The notes under the pieces: generated by a model
Databases searched by the model: none
The model's input: the letters and a program-made list of their open reading frames with translations, nothing else
What the model was told of the DNA's origin: nothing
Shown: piece after piece, positions 26,024 to 34,540 of the stretch
Layout: the number at the start of each line of letters is the position of its first letter
How positions within the stretch are numbered: the stretch's first letter is position 1
Position numbers and translations under genes: made by a program
Assembly: GCF_900142185.1 (NCBI RefSeq)
Contig: NZ_FQZZ01000007.1
Span: 124,001 to 188,000, forward strand
DNA from: Lutimaribacter pacificus
Lineage (GTDB): Bacteria; Pseudomonadota; Alphaproteobacteria; Rhodobacterales; Rhodobacteraceae
Direction: 5' to 3'
DNA length: 64,000 nucleotides

Positions 26024-27250
26024 ATGGATTTCAGCGACAGCCCGGAAGAAGCCGCGTTCCGCGCCAAGGCGCGCGACTGGCTTGATGCCACCGCGACCCG
26101 CCGCAATGGAAGCGAAAAGGCCCAGGACCATTTCATGGCCCGCGACGCCGACGAAGTTGCCCGTGCGCGCGACTGGCAGGCACGAAAGGCCGACGCAGGC
26201 TGGGCGGGGCTGACATGGCCCCGTGCTTTCGGTGGGCGTGACGCCACTCCGATCGAGCAAGTGATCTGGAATCAAGAGGAAGGGCGCTACGCCGTCCCGC
26301 CCAACGTCTTTCTGATCGGGATCGGGCTGGTCGGGCCTACGGTCATGATCCACGGCACCGAAGACCAGAAAACAAGATTCCTGCCCCGGGCTCTCACGGG
26401 CGAAGACATCTGGTGCCAACTTTTTTCCGAACCCGCCGCCGGGTCCGATTTGGCCGGTATCCGCACCCGTGCACGCCGCGAAGACGACGAATGGGTGATC
26501 TCCGGTCAGAAGGTTTGGACCTCGGGGGCGCATTATTCCACTCACGGCATCCTGCTGGCGCGCACCGATCCACAGGTGCCCAAGCACAAGGGAATGACCA
26601 TGTTCCTTGTGGACATGTCCGACCCGGCCATCGAAACCCGTCCTATTCGCCAGATTTCGGGCAGCTCCAGTTTCAACGAAGTGTTCATCGACAACCTGCG
26701 CGTGCCAGACAGCGCCCGCTTGGGCGGTGTATCCGAAGGGTGGAAAGTGGCGCTGACCACACTCATGAACGAACGGTTCAGTATTTCCGTCGGCCGGGCC
26801 AGTGGCGGTGCGCGGGCCGAGGAATTGATTGATCTGGCTACCCGTGTCGAACGGAACGGTCGCCCGGCCATCGAGGACGACGAGGTGCGCGCGCGCATTG
26901 CCGATTTCATCGCGCGTCAACGCGGACTGGAATTCACCTCTTACCGGGTCATGACGTCGCTTTCGCGCGGCCAGGCACCGGGTGAAGAGGGCTCGATCGG
27001 CAAGCTGTTGCTGGGCAAGCTGCGGCAGGAAATGGGCGCTTTCGGGATGGATCTGGCGGGAACTTCGGCGGGCATATCAGCCAAGGTCGGGGATGACGTG
27101 GCGCGCTGGCGAAACGAATACCTGACCGCGCCGGGCAACCGGATCGCGGGGGGATCGGACGAGATCCAGCGCACGATCATTGGCGAACGCATTCTCGGGC
27201 TGCCGCCTGAAATACGCGTCGACAAGGATGTCGCGTTTTCAGAGCTTTGA
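26024..27250 (+). CDS. Acyl-CoA dehydrogenase, catalytic-type subunit of a pair (module B)
   Basis: The 408-residue ACAD carries WAGLTWPRAFGGRDATPIEQVIWNQEE, the flavin motif FSEPAAGSDLAGIRTRA, KVWTSGAHYS and a C-terminal AGGSDEIQRTIIGERILGLP motif. This is the FadE-type subfamily often paired with a shorter ACAD. GTG at 26018 is an alternative start. Downstream are the TAXI binding protein and TRAP permease of the same operon, so the substrate is probably imported by that system. Confidence 0.92.
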   Translation: MDFSDSPEEAAFRAKARDWLDATATRRNGSEKAQDHFMARDADEVARARDWQARKADAGWAGLTWPRAFGGRDATPIEQVIWNQEEGRYAVPPNVFLIGIGLVGPTVMIHGTEDQKTRFLPRALTGEDIWCQLFSEPAAGSDLAGIRTRARREDDEWVISGQKVWTSGAHYSTHGILLARTDPQVPKHKGMTMFLVDMSDPAIETRPIRQISGSSSFNEVFIDNLRVPDSARLGGVSEGWKVALTTLMNERFSISVGRASGGARAEELIDLATRVERNGRPAIEDDEVRARIADFIARQRGLEFTSYRVMTSLSRGQAPGEEGSIGKLLLGKLRQEMGAFGMDLAGTSAGISAKVGDDVARWRNEYLTAPGNRIAGGSDEIQRTIIGERILGLPPEIRVDKDVAFSEL

Positions 27251-27299
27251 TCTGAATGGGCGCCACCCGGGACCAACGACCAACAAGGAGGAGAATATC

Positions 27300-28445
27300 A
27301 TGAAGTTCAAGATAACCGGGATCGCTGCCGCATGCCTGGCAATGGCCACCTCGGCTGGCGCGCAAGACATCGATCTGCCTGACGTGATCGCTTGGTCGGC
27401 CTATGACACGGGATCGGCCGGTCATGCGCATTCCATAGCCATCGGCAACATGATGCGCAGCAAATACGGATCGACGGTCCGCGTGCTTCCGGGGCGAAAC
27501 GACGTCTCGCGGATGACGCCGCTCAAAAACGGGACGGTCGATTATTGCCTGTGCGGCATCGCCTCCTATTTCGCTGCCGAAGGGGTTTTCCTTTTTGCTG
27601 CGCCTGAATGGGGCCCGCAGCCGATCCGCGCGGTGCTTCAGGCTGTCGGCGACTACGGTCTGGGTGTCGCCGTCGCGGCCGATGCCGGCATCGAGACGAT
27701 TACGGACCTCAAGGGCAAACGGGTCGGTCGCGCCGTCAGTTCGCCGGCGATCGATGTCAACATGGAGGGGCTGCTGGCCTTTGCGGACCTGACATGGGAC
27801 GACGTGGAGGCAGTGGAATTCTCGGGCTATGTGAACACGCTCCAGGGCATTCTCGAAGACCGTGTGGATGCCGCCTTTGCACTGACGACGACCACCGTAA
27901 ACTACCAGATCGAGTCAAGCCCGCGCGGCCTGAAATGGCTTGAAACACCCGCGGACCAGACAGAAGCATGGGAACGCTACACCAGCGTAACGCCCTTCGT
28001 GACACCGCATATGGTGTCTGTGGGGCCGGGCATCGACCCTGCCTCCCCACTGCCCATGGCGCAGTACCCCTATCCGATCCTGGTCACTAACTCCGATCAG
28101 GATTCCACCGAGGTGCGCAACATCGTAGCCGCGCTTGACGCAGGGTTCGACGATTACAAGGATGCCGCCCCCGGTGCCAATGCGTATGCGATTGATCGCC
28201 AGATCCTGTCTTGGGTGATGCCATGGAGCGATGGCAGCGTTGCCTACTTCAAGGAAAAGGGTCTGTGGACACCGGAAGCCCAGGCAAACCAGGACAAATT
28301 GGTGGAACGGCAAGAGGTGCTCTTGCGGGCCTGGGGCACATTTGTCGGGGACGCTCCAGAGGGTGAAGAAGAATTTGCCGCTGCATGGATGAAAGCCCGT
28401 GCCGACGCACTGGAAGCGGCCGGCCACGAAGTCTTTTTCCGCTGA
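27300..28445 (+). CDS. TAXI-family TRAP solute-binding protein (module B)
   Basis: The 381-residue periplasmic protein has a signal peptide (MKFKITGIAAACLAMATSAG, cleavage near GAQ). AAGGAGGAG precedes the ATG at 27300; an open frame upstream to 27180 is not likely to be used. TAXI features include YDTGSAGHAHSIAIGNMM, VRVLPGRNDVSRMTPLKNGTVDY and DLKGKRVGRAVSSPAIDVN. It is longer than the module A binding protein and only distantly similar, so the two probably bind different ligands. The fused permease follows. Confidence 0.92.
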   Translation: MKFKITGIAAACLAMATSAGAQDIDLPDVIAWSAYDTGSAGHAHSIAIGNMMRSKYGSTVRVLPGRNDVSRMTPLKNGTVDYCLCGIASYFAAEGVFLFAAPEWGPQPIRAVLQAVGDYGLGVAVAADAGIETITDLKGKRVGRAVSSPAIDVNMEGLLAFADLTWDDVEAVEFSGYVNTLQGILEDRVDAAFALTTTTVNYQIESSPRGLKWLETPADQTEAWERYTSVTPFVTPHMVSVGPGIDPASPLPMAQYPYPILVTNSDQDSTEVRNIVAALDAGFDDYKDAAPGANAYAIDRQILSWVMPWSDGSVAYFKEKGLWTPEAQANQDKLVERQEVLLRAWGTFVGDAPEGEEEFAAAWMKARADALEAAGHEVFFR

Positions 28446-28513
28446 TGCGACACAGCGCGGCGCCCCACAGGCGCCTTGCACAAAGCAACGCAGCACAAAA
28501 CTGGAATACGGGC

Positions 28514-30481
28514 ATGGCACAGGAAACACAGGAAGCGCCGGCGCAACCGACCGGTATGGGCACCCTGCCCGCGTTTGTTCGCTGGTCGCTCGTCGTCTCG
28601 GCGCTGCTTTTGACCGCGGCGTCGGTCAACCATCTGTTCAATCTGGGCTTCTTCATGAACGTCCGGTTGCTTGAAATTCACTACCTCTACGTGATGCTTC
28701 TGCTGACGCTGCCACTGGTGTTCCTTGTCTTTCCCTGTTCAAAGTCAGATCCTTACGGATCGACGCGATGGTGGGATTACTTTCTGGCCCTGCTGGCCCT
28801 GATCACCTGCGCCTTCTTTGCCTACTACGGGCGCAGCGTGGTGAACAAAGGGTGGGATTTCGCCGCTCCTCTTAATGCCGTGATCGCCAGCTTCGCCTTC
28901 TGGTTCCTGCTGCTCGTGGCCGCGCGCCGCACCGGCGGCTGGACGCTGTTCGCGGTAATCCTGGTATTTTCCATCTACCCCATGATCGCCAACTATGCGC
29001 CCGGCCCGATCCAGGGCTTCCAGCGCTCGCCCGTCGAAACGGCGATCTTCCACGCGATGAGCGGCGAAAGTGTGCTGGGCATACCGATGCGCAGCTTTGT
29101 CAATCTTGTCGTGGGGTTCATGATCTTCGGCGTTGCGATGCAACATACCGGCGCAGGTCCGTTTTTTATCGACATCGCCTTTGCCGCGCTCGGAAATGTC
29201 CGGGGCGGGCCGGCCAAGGTAGGAGTTCTGACCAGCGGGCTGACCGGTTCGATGAGCGGCAGCGTGATCACCAATGTGCTGACGACCGGATCAATTACCA
29301 TTCCAGCGATGAAAAAGGTGGGGTTCAGGCCCACTTATGCGGCGGGGATCGAAGCGGCGGCGTCGACGGGGGCGGTGCTGATGCCCCCTATCATGGGCGC
29401 CACGGCCTTTGTCATGGCGACATTCCTGGCGACCGACTACACCAACATCGTTGTGGCGGCGGTGCTTCCTTCGCTGTTCTACTTTTTCGGCCTGTTCGCA
29501 CAAATCGACGCATACTCGGCGCGCAACGGACTGAAAGGCGTTCCGCGCGCCGACCTTCCCAGGATCGGCAAGGTGCTGCGCGAAGGCTGGTACTTTCTCG
29601 CCGTCTTCGGGCTGCTGATCTGGATGTTGCTCTACCTCAAGCGCGAGGCGATCGCTCCATTCTATGCGACCGCGCTGCTTCTTGTCCTGAACCAGCTGCT
29701 CTCAAAATCACGCTGGGGGCGAAAGGAGCTGATGAATTTTCTGATCGCCACGGGACAGTTGTTCGTCGAACTTGTTGCCATTCTTGCGGCGGTCGGGCTG
29801 ATCGTCGGCGGACTGGCGGTGACCGGGATGTCCGGGACGATCTCGAACGATCTGCTGTTCATCGCGGGCGGCAACATCTTTCTGCTTCTGCTGCTGGGGG
29901 CTTTGACCAGTTTCATTCTTGGAATGGGCATGACCGTGACCGCCGCCTATGTGATTCTGGCGGTGTCGCTGGCACCCGCCCTGGTCGCCGGCGGGCTCGA
30001 TCCGATCGGCGTCCATTTATTTATCCTTTACTGGAGCATGCTGAGCTATATCACCCCCCCCGTCGCGCTCGCGGCTTTCGCCGCGGCGGCCATCGCCCAG
30101 GCCAAACCCTTTGCGACGGCCTTCGAAGCGATGAAGCTTGGAAGCATCGTCTATATAATTCCCTTCTTCTTCGTCCTTGATCCGGCGTTCATCCTGCAAG
30201 CCGGTCCACTCGAAAGCCTGCTTACGGTTCTGCGCGCCGGTCTCGGCATTCTGCTGATCTGCGCCGGTATTCAGGGGTATCTGTTTGGCGTCGGGCGGAT
30301 CGAAACCGGACTGCCAGGAACAATCGCCCGCGTCCTTCTTGGTATTGCCGGTCTGGCCTTCGCCTTTCCCTCGAACGCGGGTCTGGCGGTTCCGATCCTC
30401 GGCGCGGTGGGCGCAGGTGCCGCTATGGCGGCAGTGGCTGTCGCTTTGGTGATGGTCTCGGCCAAGCAGGAGACAGCGTAA
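28514..30481 (+). CDS. TRAP transporter fused permease (module B)
   Basis: The roughly 655-residue inner-membrane protein has an N-terminal small-subunit-like part with four spans and a large-subunit part of about 12 spans. Marks include LTGSMSGSVITNVLTTGSITIPAMKKVGF, AASTGAVLMPPIMGATAFVMATFL and GMGMTVTAAYVILAVSLAPALVAGG. The start is uncertain: ATG at 28514 (MAQETQEAP) has weak ribosome-site character, while an ATG at 28445 overlaps the previous stop. It works with the TAXI protein just upstream. It is a paralogue of the permease at 12729. Confidence 0.9.
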   Translation: MAQETQEAPAQPTGMGTLPAFVRWSLVVSALLLTAASVNHLFNLGFFMNVRLLEIHYLYVMLLLTLPLVFLVFPCSKSDPYGSTRWWDYFLALLALITCAFFAYYGRSVVNKGWDFAAPLNAVIASFAFWFLLLVAARRTGGWTLFAVILVFSIYPMIANYAPGPIQGFQRSPVETAIFHAMSGESVLGIPMRSFVNLVVGFMIFGVAMQHTGAGPFFIDIAFAALGNVRGGPAKVGVLTSGLTGSMSGSVITNVLTTGSITIPAMKKVGFRPTYAAGIEAAASTGAVLMPPIMGATAFVMATFLATDYTNIVVAAVLPSLFYFFGLFAQIDAYSARNGLKGVPRADLPRIGKVLREGWYFLAVFGLLIWMLLYLKREAIAPFYATALLLVLNQLLSKSRWGRKELMNFLIATGQLFVELVAILAAVGLIVGGLAVTGMSGTISNDLLFIAGGNIFLLLLLGALTSFILGMGMTVTAAYVILAVSLAPALVAGGLDPIGVHLFILYWSMLSYITPPVALAAFAAAAIAQAKPFATAFEAMKLGSIVYIIPFFFVLDPAFILQAGPLESLLTVLRAGLGILLICAGIQGYLFGVGRIETGLPGTIARVLLGIAGLAFAFPSNAGLAVPILGAVGAGAAMAAVAVALVMVSAKQETA

Positions 30482-30482
30482 T

Positions 30483-30896
30483 ATGAGCGCACAAGACGGC
30501 AGACCGGACATCCCCGCCCCGTTCAACGCATTGCTCGGCGTGCGCTTCGTCTCGTGGTCCGATGGCAAAGCCGAGCTGCGGTTGGCCATCGGACGCGATC
30601 ACCTGAACGGCGCTTTTTCGGTGCATGGCGGTGTCTACGCGACCATGCTGGACAACGCGGTCACCTTTTGCGCGGCCTACGCGGGGGATGGCCGCCCAGG
30701 TCATCGCTGCCTTACGCTTTCGCTTACCACCAGTTTCGTCGCCCCGGCGACCGAAGGAGACACGCTGACGGCCCGCGCGCGCATTGTCGGGGGCGGACGC
30801 AAACTGGTTTTTGTACAGGGCGAGATCTTCAATCAGGACGGGCACCATCTGGCCCATGGCGATGCCGTGATCAAGCGGCTCGCACCACCGTCGTGA
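30483..30896 (+). CDS. PaaI-type hotdog thioesterase
   Basis: The 137-residue single-hotdog protein contains GAFSVHGGVYATMLDNAVTFCAAYAG, the HGG-x-D-type signature of PaaI/YbgC acyl-CoA thioesterases, and LTTSFVAPATEGDTLTARARIVGGGRKL. It would hydrolyse an acyl-CoA, perhaps to rescue trapped CoA when a pathway stalls. It begins one base after the TRAP permease stop and lies 60 bp before the SDR gene, inside the module B operon. Confidence 0.88.
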   Translation: MSAQDGRPDIPAPFNALLGVRFVSWSDGKAELRLAIGRDHLNGAFSVHGGVYATMLDNAVTFCAAYAGDGRPGHRCLTLSLTTSFVAPATEGDTLTARARIVGGGRKLVFVQGEIFNQDGHHLAHGDAVIKRLAPPS

Positions 30897-30956
30897 CCAC
30901 CTGAGTGAACCGATGGTGAGCGAGACCAAACAAACGAAGGACAAAAGGAGACAGAA

Positions 30957-31733
30957 ATGATCAACCCGATGGCATTGGACAATCAAGTGGTTATCGTCAC
31001 AGGCGCCGGACAGGGTATCGGCCGCGGTGTGGCGGCGCTGTCGGCAGAGCTGGGCGCCAAGGTCGTGGTGAACGATCTGAACGAGGACGGCGTCAAGGAA
31101 ACCGCCGAACAGATCGGTGGCAATGCCCGCGCCATCGTGGGGAATGTGGCCGACCCGGACTTTCCCGGGAAGCTCGTGAAATTCGCCTTCGACGAATTCG
31201 GCGACATCAACGGGCTTGTGAACAACGCCGGGATCGTGCGCGCCGCGATGATCCACAAGATGGACCGGGCCACCTGGCAACAGGTCATCGACGTGAACCT
31301 CACCGGTGTCTTCGCCTGCCTTCAGGCCGTGGGGACCTATTACAAGGACCGGGTCGAAAAAGACCCCGAAAGCGCCGCGCGCCGTGCCATCGTGAATATC
31401 TCATCCGATGCCGGGCGTCGCGGCACCATCGGTCAGATCAATTATGGCGCGGCAAAATCCGGGGTTCTGGGCCTGACAATGAGCGCCGCGCGTGAATGGG
31501 GCCGTTACCGCATCAACGTCAATTCAGTCTGTTTCGGAATGGTCGAGACACCAATGACTGAGACCATCCGCTCTGAAAAATTCGCCGACAGGTATATGGC
31601 GCAGATTCCGATGGGACGGATGAGCACCCCTGAAGAAGTCGCGCAGCCCGTCTGTTTCCTGTTGTCCAACGCGGCATCCTATATCACCGGCCAGCACCTG
31701 AGCGTGAACGGTGGCTTCCACATCGGGTTCTGA
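30957..31733 (+). CDS. Short-chain dehydrogenase/reductase (probable 3-hydroxyacyl-CoA dehydrogenase)
   Basis: The 258-residue SDR has the NAD(P) motif TGAGQGIG (about 15-22), NNAG (about 89-92), the catalytic serine in NISSDAG (about 149) and Tyr163/Lys167 in YGAAK. Asp40 after the second strand favours NAD. AAAAGGAG precedes the ATG. In this operon, with a heteromeric ACAD and a thiolase-like/DUF35 pair, oxidation of a hydroxyacyl-CoA is plausible, although a retro-aldol step would bypass it. The exact substrate is not evident. Confidence 0.9.
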   Translation: MINPMALDNQVVIVTGAGQGIGRGVAALSAELGAKVVVNDLNEDGVKETAEQIGGNARAIVGNVADPDFPGKLVKFAFDEFGDINGLVNNAGIVRAAMIHKMDRATWQQVIDVNLTGVFACLQAVGTYYKDRVEKDPESAARRAIVNISSDAGRRGTIGQINYGAAKSGVLGLTMSAAREWGRYRINVNSVCFGMVETPMTETIRSEKFADRYMAQIPMGRMSTPEEVAQPVCFLLSNAASYITGQHLSVNGGFHIGF

Positions 31734-31734
31734 G

Positions 31735-32130
31735 ATGGCCGGCATTGGACAAGGCCCAGGGCCGGACGCCGTCTTCGCCGCGAAGCTGGCCGAGGGCGTC
31801 TTCGAGATTCAGAAATGTGGCGGCTGCGGCACCCATGTATTCCATCCGCGCGTGATCTGTCCGGCCTGCGGCAGCGCGGATCTGGGATGGTTCGCGCCAA
31901 CCGGGAGGGGCACCGTCTATGCGCGAACGGTCGTGCGCCGAAAACCGGAACGAGGCGGCGATTACAACGTGGTTCTGGTGGACCTGGAGGAAGGGGTACG
32001 AATGATGTCGCGCATCGACGGTATCGCGCATGACCAGATTGTCGCCGGGCTGAAAGTAACCGCGTCGATCGGCGAAGGCGCCGAAGGTGACCCCGCCGTG
32101 GTTTTCCGGCCAGAAGGAGAAGCAAATTGA
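31735..32130 (+). CDS. DUF35 Zn-ribbon/OB-fold protein (module B)
   Basis: The 131-residue protein has a zinc ribbon (CGGCGTHVF then CPACGSAD) followed by an OB-fold with GRGTVYARTVVRRKPERGGDYN, closely resembling the module C copy at 51513. ATG 31735 follows the SDR stop by one base. The last codons overlap the TTG start of the next gene. It would present acyl-CoA to the thiolase-like partner. Here the DUF35 gene comes first, whereas in module A it follows the thiolase-like gene. Confidence 0.87.
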   Translation: MAGIGQGPGPDAVFAAKLAEGVFEIQKCGGCGTHVFHPRVICPACGSADLGWFAPTGRGTVYARTVVRRKPERGGDYNVVLVDLEEGVRMMSRIDGIAHDQIVAGLKVTASIGEGAEGDPAVVFRPEGEAN

Positions 32131-33272
32131 GTTTACGGGGAAAAGCCGCCATCGTCGGTGCAGCGCTGGCAGGCTGCGGCGAGGCCCATGGCAAAAGCTC
32201 GATGGAGATCACAATCGAGGGGGTGCACGGCGCGCTTGCCGATGCGGGGATCGCACTTGGCGAGGTCGATGCCGTTGCCACCTGCCAGCCGCTGGATATG
32301 CTGTCGGGTCTTACACTGGCGCAGGAATTGGGCTTGAACCCCAGGTTCACGATGAACAACCGCATGGGCGGCTCGTCGTTCCTGTCGCACACGCTCTGGG
32401 CCGCGATGCTGCTCGAATTGCGGCTCGCTGATACCGTGTTGATCTGCTACGGATCGAACCAGCGCACCGCCTCGGGCAAGCTGATGACTGCGCTTGGCCT
32501 GCCGACCTACGAGGCCCCCTACCGACCGTTGTTCCCGCTGTCGTCCTATGCGCTGGCCACAGACCGTCACATGACGCAATTCGGCACAACGCGCGAACAG
32601 CTGGCCGACGTGGCGGTGGCGGCCCGGGCCTGGGCCCAAAAGAACCCCGACGCTTTCATGCGCGATCCTCTGACGCGCGAGGATGTCATCGCCTCGCGGC
32701 CGGTTTCCGACCCTCTGCGGGTGCGCGACTGCTGCCTTGTGACCGATGGCGGTGGCGCGATTGTGATGCGCCGGGCCGAGACGGCCAAGGATCACCCCAG
32801 ACCTCCGGTGTATTTGCTGGGCGGCGGCGAGGGCACGACGCACCGCGACATCTCCGAAATGGCGGACCTGACCGTGACCGGCGCTGCGCAATCAGGGCGA
32901 ACGGCCATGGACATGGCGGGTGTCAAACCCGCGGACATCGACGTGGTCCAGCTCTACGACGCGTTCACCATCAATGTGATCCTTTTTCTAGAAGATCTGG
33001 GCTTTTGCAAGAAAGGCGAAGGCGGTGCGTTTGTGGCGAACGGCGGCATCGCGCCTGGCGGCCACCTGCCGGTCAATACCAATGGTGGCGGCCTGTCATG
33101 CGTGCATCCCGGGATGTACGGCATCTTCACGCTGGTCGAGGCGGTGCGGCAACTGCGCGGCGATGCTGGCGATCGCCAGATCGGCAGTGCCGAACTGGCC
33201 CTGGCCCACGGCAACGGCGGTGTCCTGTCCAGCCAGGTGACGAATATCCTGGGCACCGAAGCCACCCTCTGA
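32127..33272 (+). CDS. Thiolase-fold SCP-x/Ltp2-type protein without nucleophilic cysteine (module B)
   Basis: The 381-residue thiolase-fold protein begins with a TTG codon (32127) that overlaps the DUF35 stop; AGGAGA lies upstream. Where a thiolase has its reactive cysteine, the segment reads MNNRMGGSSFLSH. It retains RDCCLVTDGGGAIVM, QLYDAFTINVILFLEDLGF, NTNGGGLSCVHPGMYG and LAHGNGGVLSSQ. It is visibly close to the module C protein (50358). With its DUF35 neighbour, an Ltp2-type retro-aldolase is the best reading. It closes the module B operon before a strong hairpin. Confidence 0.86.
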   Translation: MSLRGKAAIVGAALAGCGEAHGKSSMEITIEGVHGALADAGIALGEVDAVATCQPLDMLSGLTLAQELGLNPRFTMNNRMGGSSFLSHTLWAAMLLELRLADTVLICYGSNQRTASGKLMTALGLPTYEAPYRPLFPLSSYALATDRHMTQFGTTREQLADVAVAARAWAQKNPDAFMRDPLTREDVIASRPVSDPLRVRDCCLVTDGGGAIVMRRAETAKDHPRPPVYLLGGGEGTTHRDISEMADLTVTGAAQSGRTAMDMAGVKPADIDVVQLYDAFTINVILFLEDLGFCKKGEGGAFVANGGIAPGGHLPVNTNGGGLSCVHPGMYGIFTLVEAVRQLRGDAGDRQIGSAELALAHGNGGVLSSQVTNILGTEATL

Positions 33273-33292
33273 ACAGACGAAGGAAGCAATGA

Positions 33293-33318
33293 AGCGGCCC
33301 TTCTTGCGAAGGGCCGCT
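33293..33318. terminator. Hairpin between convergent operons
   Basis: A perfect 11-bp stem (AGCGGCCCTTC/GAAGGGCCGCT) with a 4-base loop lies between the module B thiolase-like gene and the converging DctP gene. There is no long T-run on either strand, so it may act as a bidirectional terminator or as a 3' end stabiliser. Confidence 0.7.
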
Positions 33319-33340
33319 GTGTATTCAGGCCTGAAACGGC

Positions 33341-34474
33341 TCAGTTCGGGTAGGTTGCGAAGTCGATCTTGGAATAAATCTCCTGACGCAGAAGGTCTGC
33401 ATAAGGCTGATGATTGTCCCGGATCGGTTGCAGCGGCTCAACCAGACCGTGCCATTTCTCGATCAGCTCGCGATAGGTTGCGATCAGCGGTTCCGGATCT
33501 TCGATGCCGCGTTCCTCGCGCGAGATGCGGGCGATCTCTTCAAGATCGGCGGTGCGGAAATCAATGAGATCCTGAAGAAACTCAGGCGACGGCTGGTGTA
33601 CCTGCAGGCCAAGCCCACCCGCCTCTTTCAGCACGTCGAGATCGTCGGTTTCGTAGTACACCTCGGTCTGCGCCACGGCCTCGGGTATGTTCTTGACGAA
33701 TTGCTCGCGTTGCTCCGGCGAAAGTGAGATCCAGAATTTCGGGCCGGCGGCAAAGATCGAACCGGAATGATAGGTGCCCAACGGCAACTCCGTCAGGTGC
33801 TTGGCAACCTCGATCAGACTGTGCCCCTTGAGCGCACCGACCGGCTGCACCGCAGCGGTGACGACACCGTGGCTCATCGTGTCGTACATCTCGCTCGACG
33901 GCACGTTTACCGGCTCTGCCCCAAGGCGTGTCGCCCAGCGGTCCCAGACCGACCCGCCCGTGCGCAGCTTGACCCCTTGCATATCGCTGATTTCGACGAT
34001 CGGCTTGGTGGTCAGCAATACATAAGGCGCAGTGCTGATCCCGCTCAGCGCCACCATGCCGTTCTTTGCGAACTCGTCCTTGCACGGCTGGCAGTGCAGC
34101 ATCACGAATTCGCTGGTCGCGCCGGCCATGGCATAGTGGTCCTCGCCCAAAAGAGCGAGATCGGCGACGAGCTGCGCATAGGGCATTTCCGACCTGAAAT
34201 AGGTCAACGCCAGCAGACCTACATCGGCGACGCCGTCGCGCAGGCCGGACAGTGTTGGCTTGGGGCCAAGCAAGGCGCCGCCGGCAAACAGCTTGAAGTC
34301 GAAGGCATCCGGAAATTCAGATTCGGTCATTTCGGCAAAGGCGGCATGGCCACGCGATGTCGCGTGATTGGGTGACGTCCAGTTGGATATAGTCACCCGC
34401 TTTTCGGCCAGGGCCGGTGTCGCCGCTAGAACGGTCGTCGCCGCCAGCGCGGCAAACGCATTGGTCAGTTTCAT
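33341..34474 (-). CDS. TRAP solute-binding protein, DctP family
   Basis: The 377-residue periplasmic protein has a signal peptide MKLTNAFAALAATTVLAATP (cleavage near ALA). The body has TRAP DctP features, including FPDAFDFKLFAGGALLGPKPTLSGLRDGVADVGLLAL and DMQGVKLRTGGSVWDRWATRLGAEPVNVPSSEMYD. It is the last gene of the leftward operon. The permease genes precede it, and an intergenic hairpin (34498) lies between. Most TRAP operons put the binding-protein gene first, so this order is unusual. The ligand is probably the acid handled by the upstream catabolic enzymes. Confidence 0.92.
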   Translation of the reverse strand: MKLTNAFAALAATTVLAATPALAEKRVTISNWTSPNHATSRGHAAFAEMTESEFPDAFDFKLFAGGALLGPKPTLSGLRDGVADVGLLALTYFRSEMPYAQLVADLALLGEDHYAMAGATSEFVMLHCQPCKDEFAKNGMVALSGISTAPYVLLTTKPIVEISDMQGVKLRTGGSVWDRWATRLGAEPVNVPSSEMYDTMSHGVVTAAVQPVGALKGHSLIEVAKHLTELPLGTYHSGSIFAAGPKFWISLSPEQREQFVKNIPEAVAQTEVYYETDDLDVLKEAGGLGLQVHQPSPEFLQDLIDFRTADLEEIARISREERGIEDPEPLIATYRELIEKWHGLVEPLQPIRDNHQPYADLLRQEIYSKIDFATYPN

Positions 34475-34497
34475 GTGGTCTCCTCCTCTTTTTCAAG

Positions 34498-34517
34498 ACC
34501 CCGCTATTGCGCGGGGT
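34498..34517 (-). promoter_or_regulatory. Intercistronic hairpin between dctM-like and dctP-like genes
   Basis: ACCCCGC and GCGGGGT form a 7-bp stem with a 6-base loop in the 66-bp gap before the binding-protein gene. No T-run follows on the minus strand. It could protect the downstream binding-protein message or attenuate read-through; the sequence alone does not decide. Confidence 0.45.
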
Positions 34518-34540
34518 TCGTCACGGCCGGGATGGCCAAA

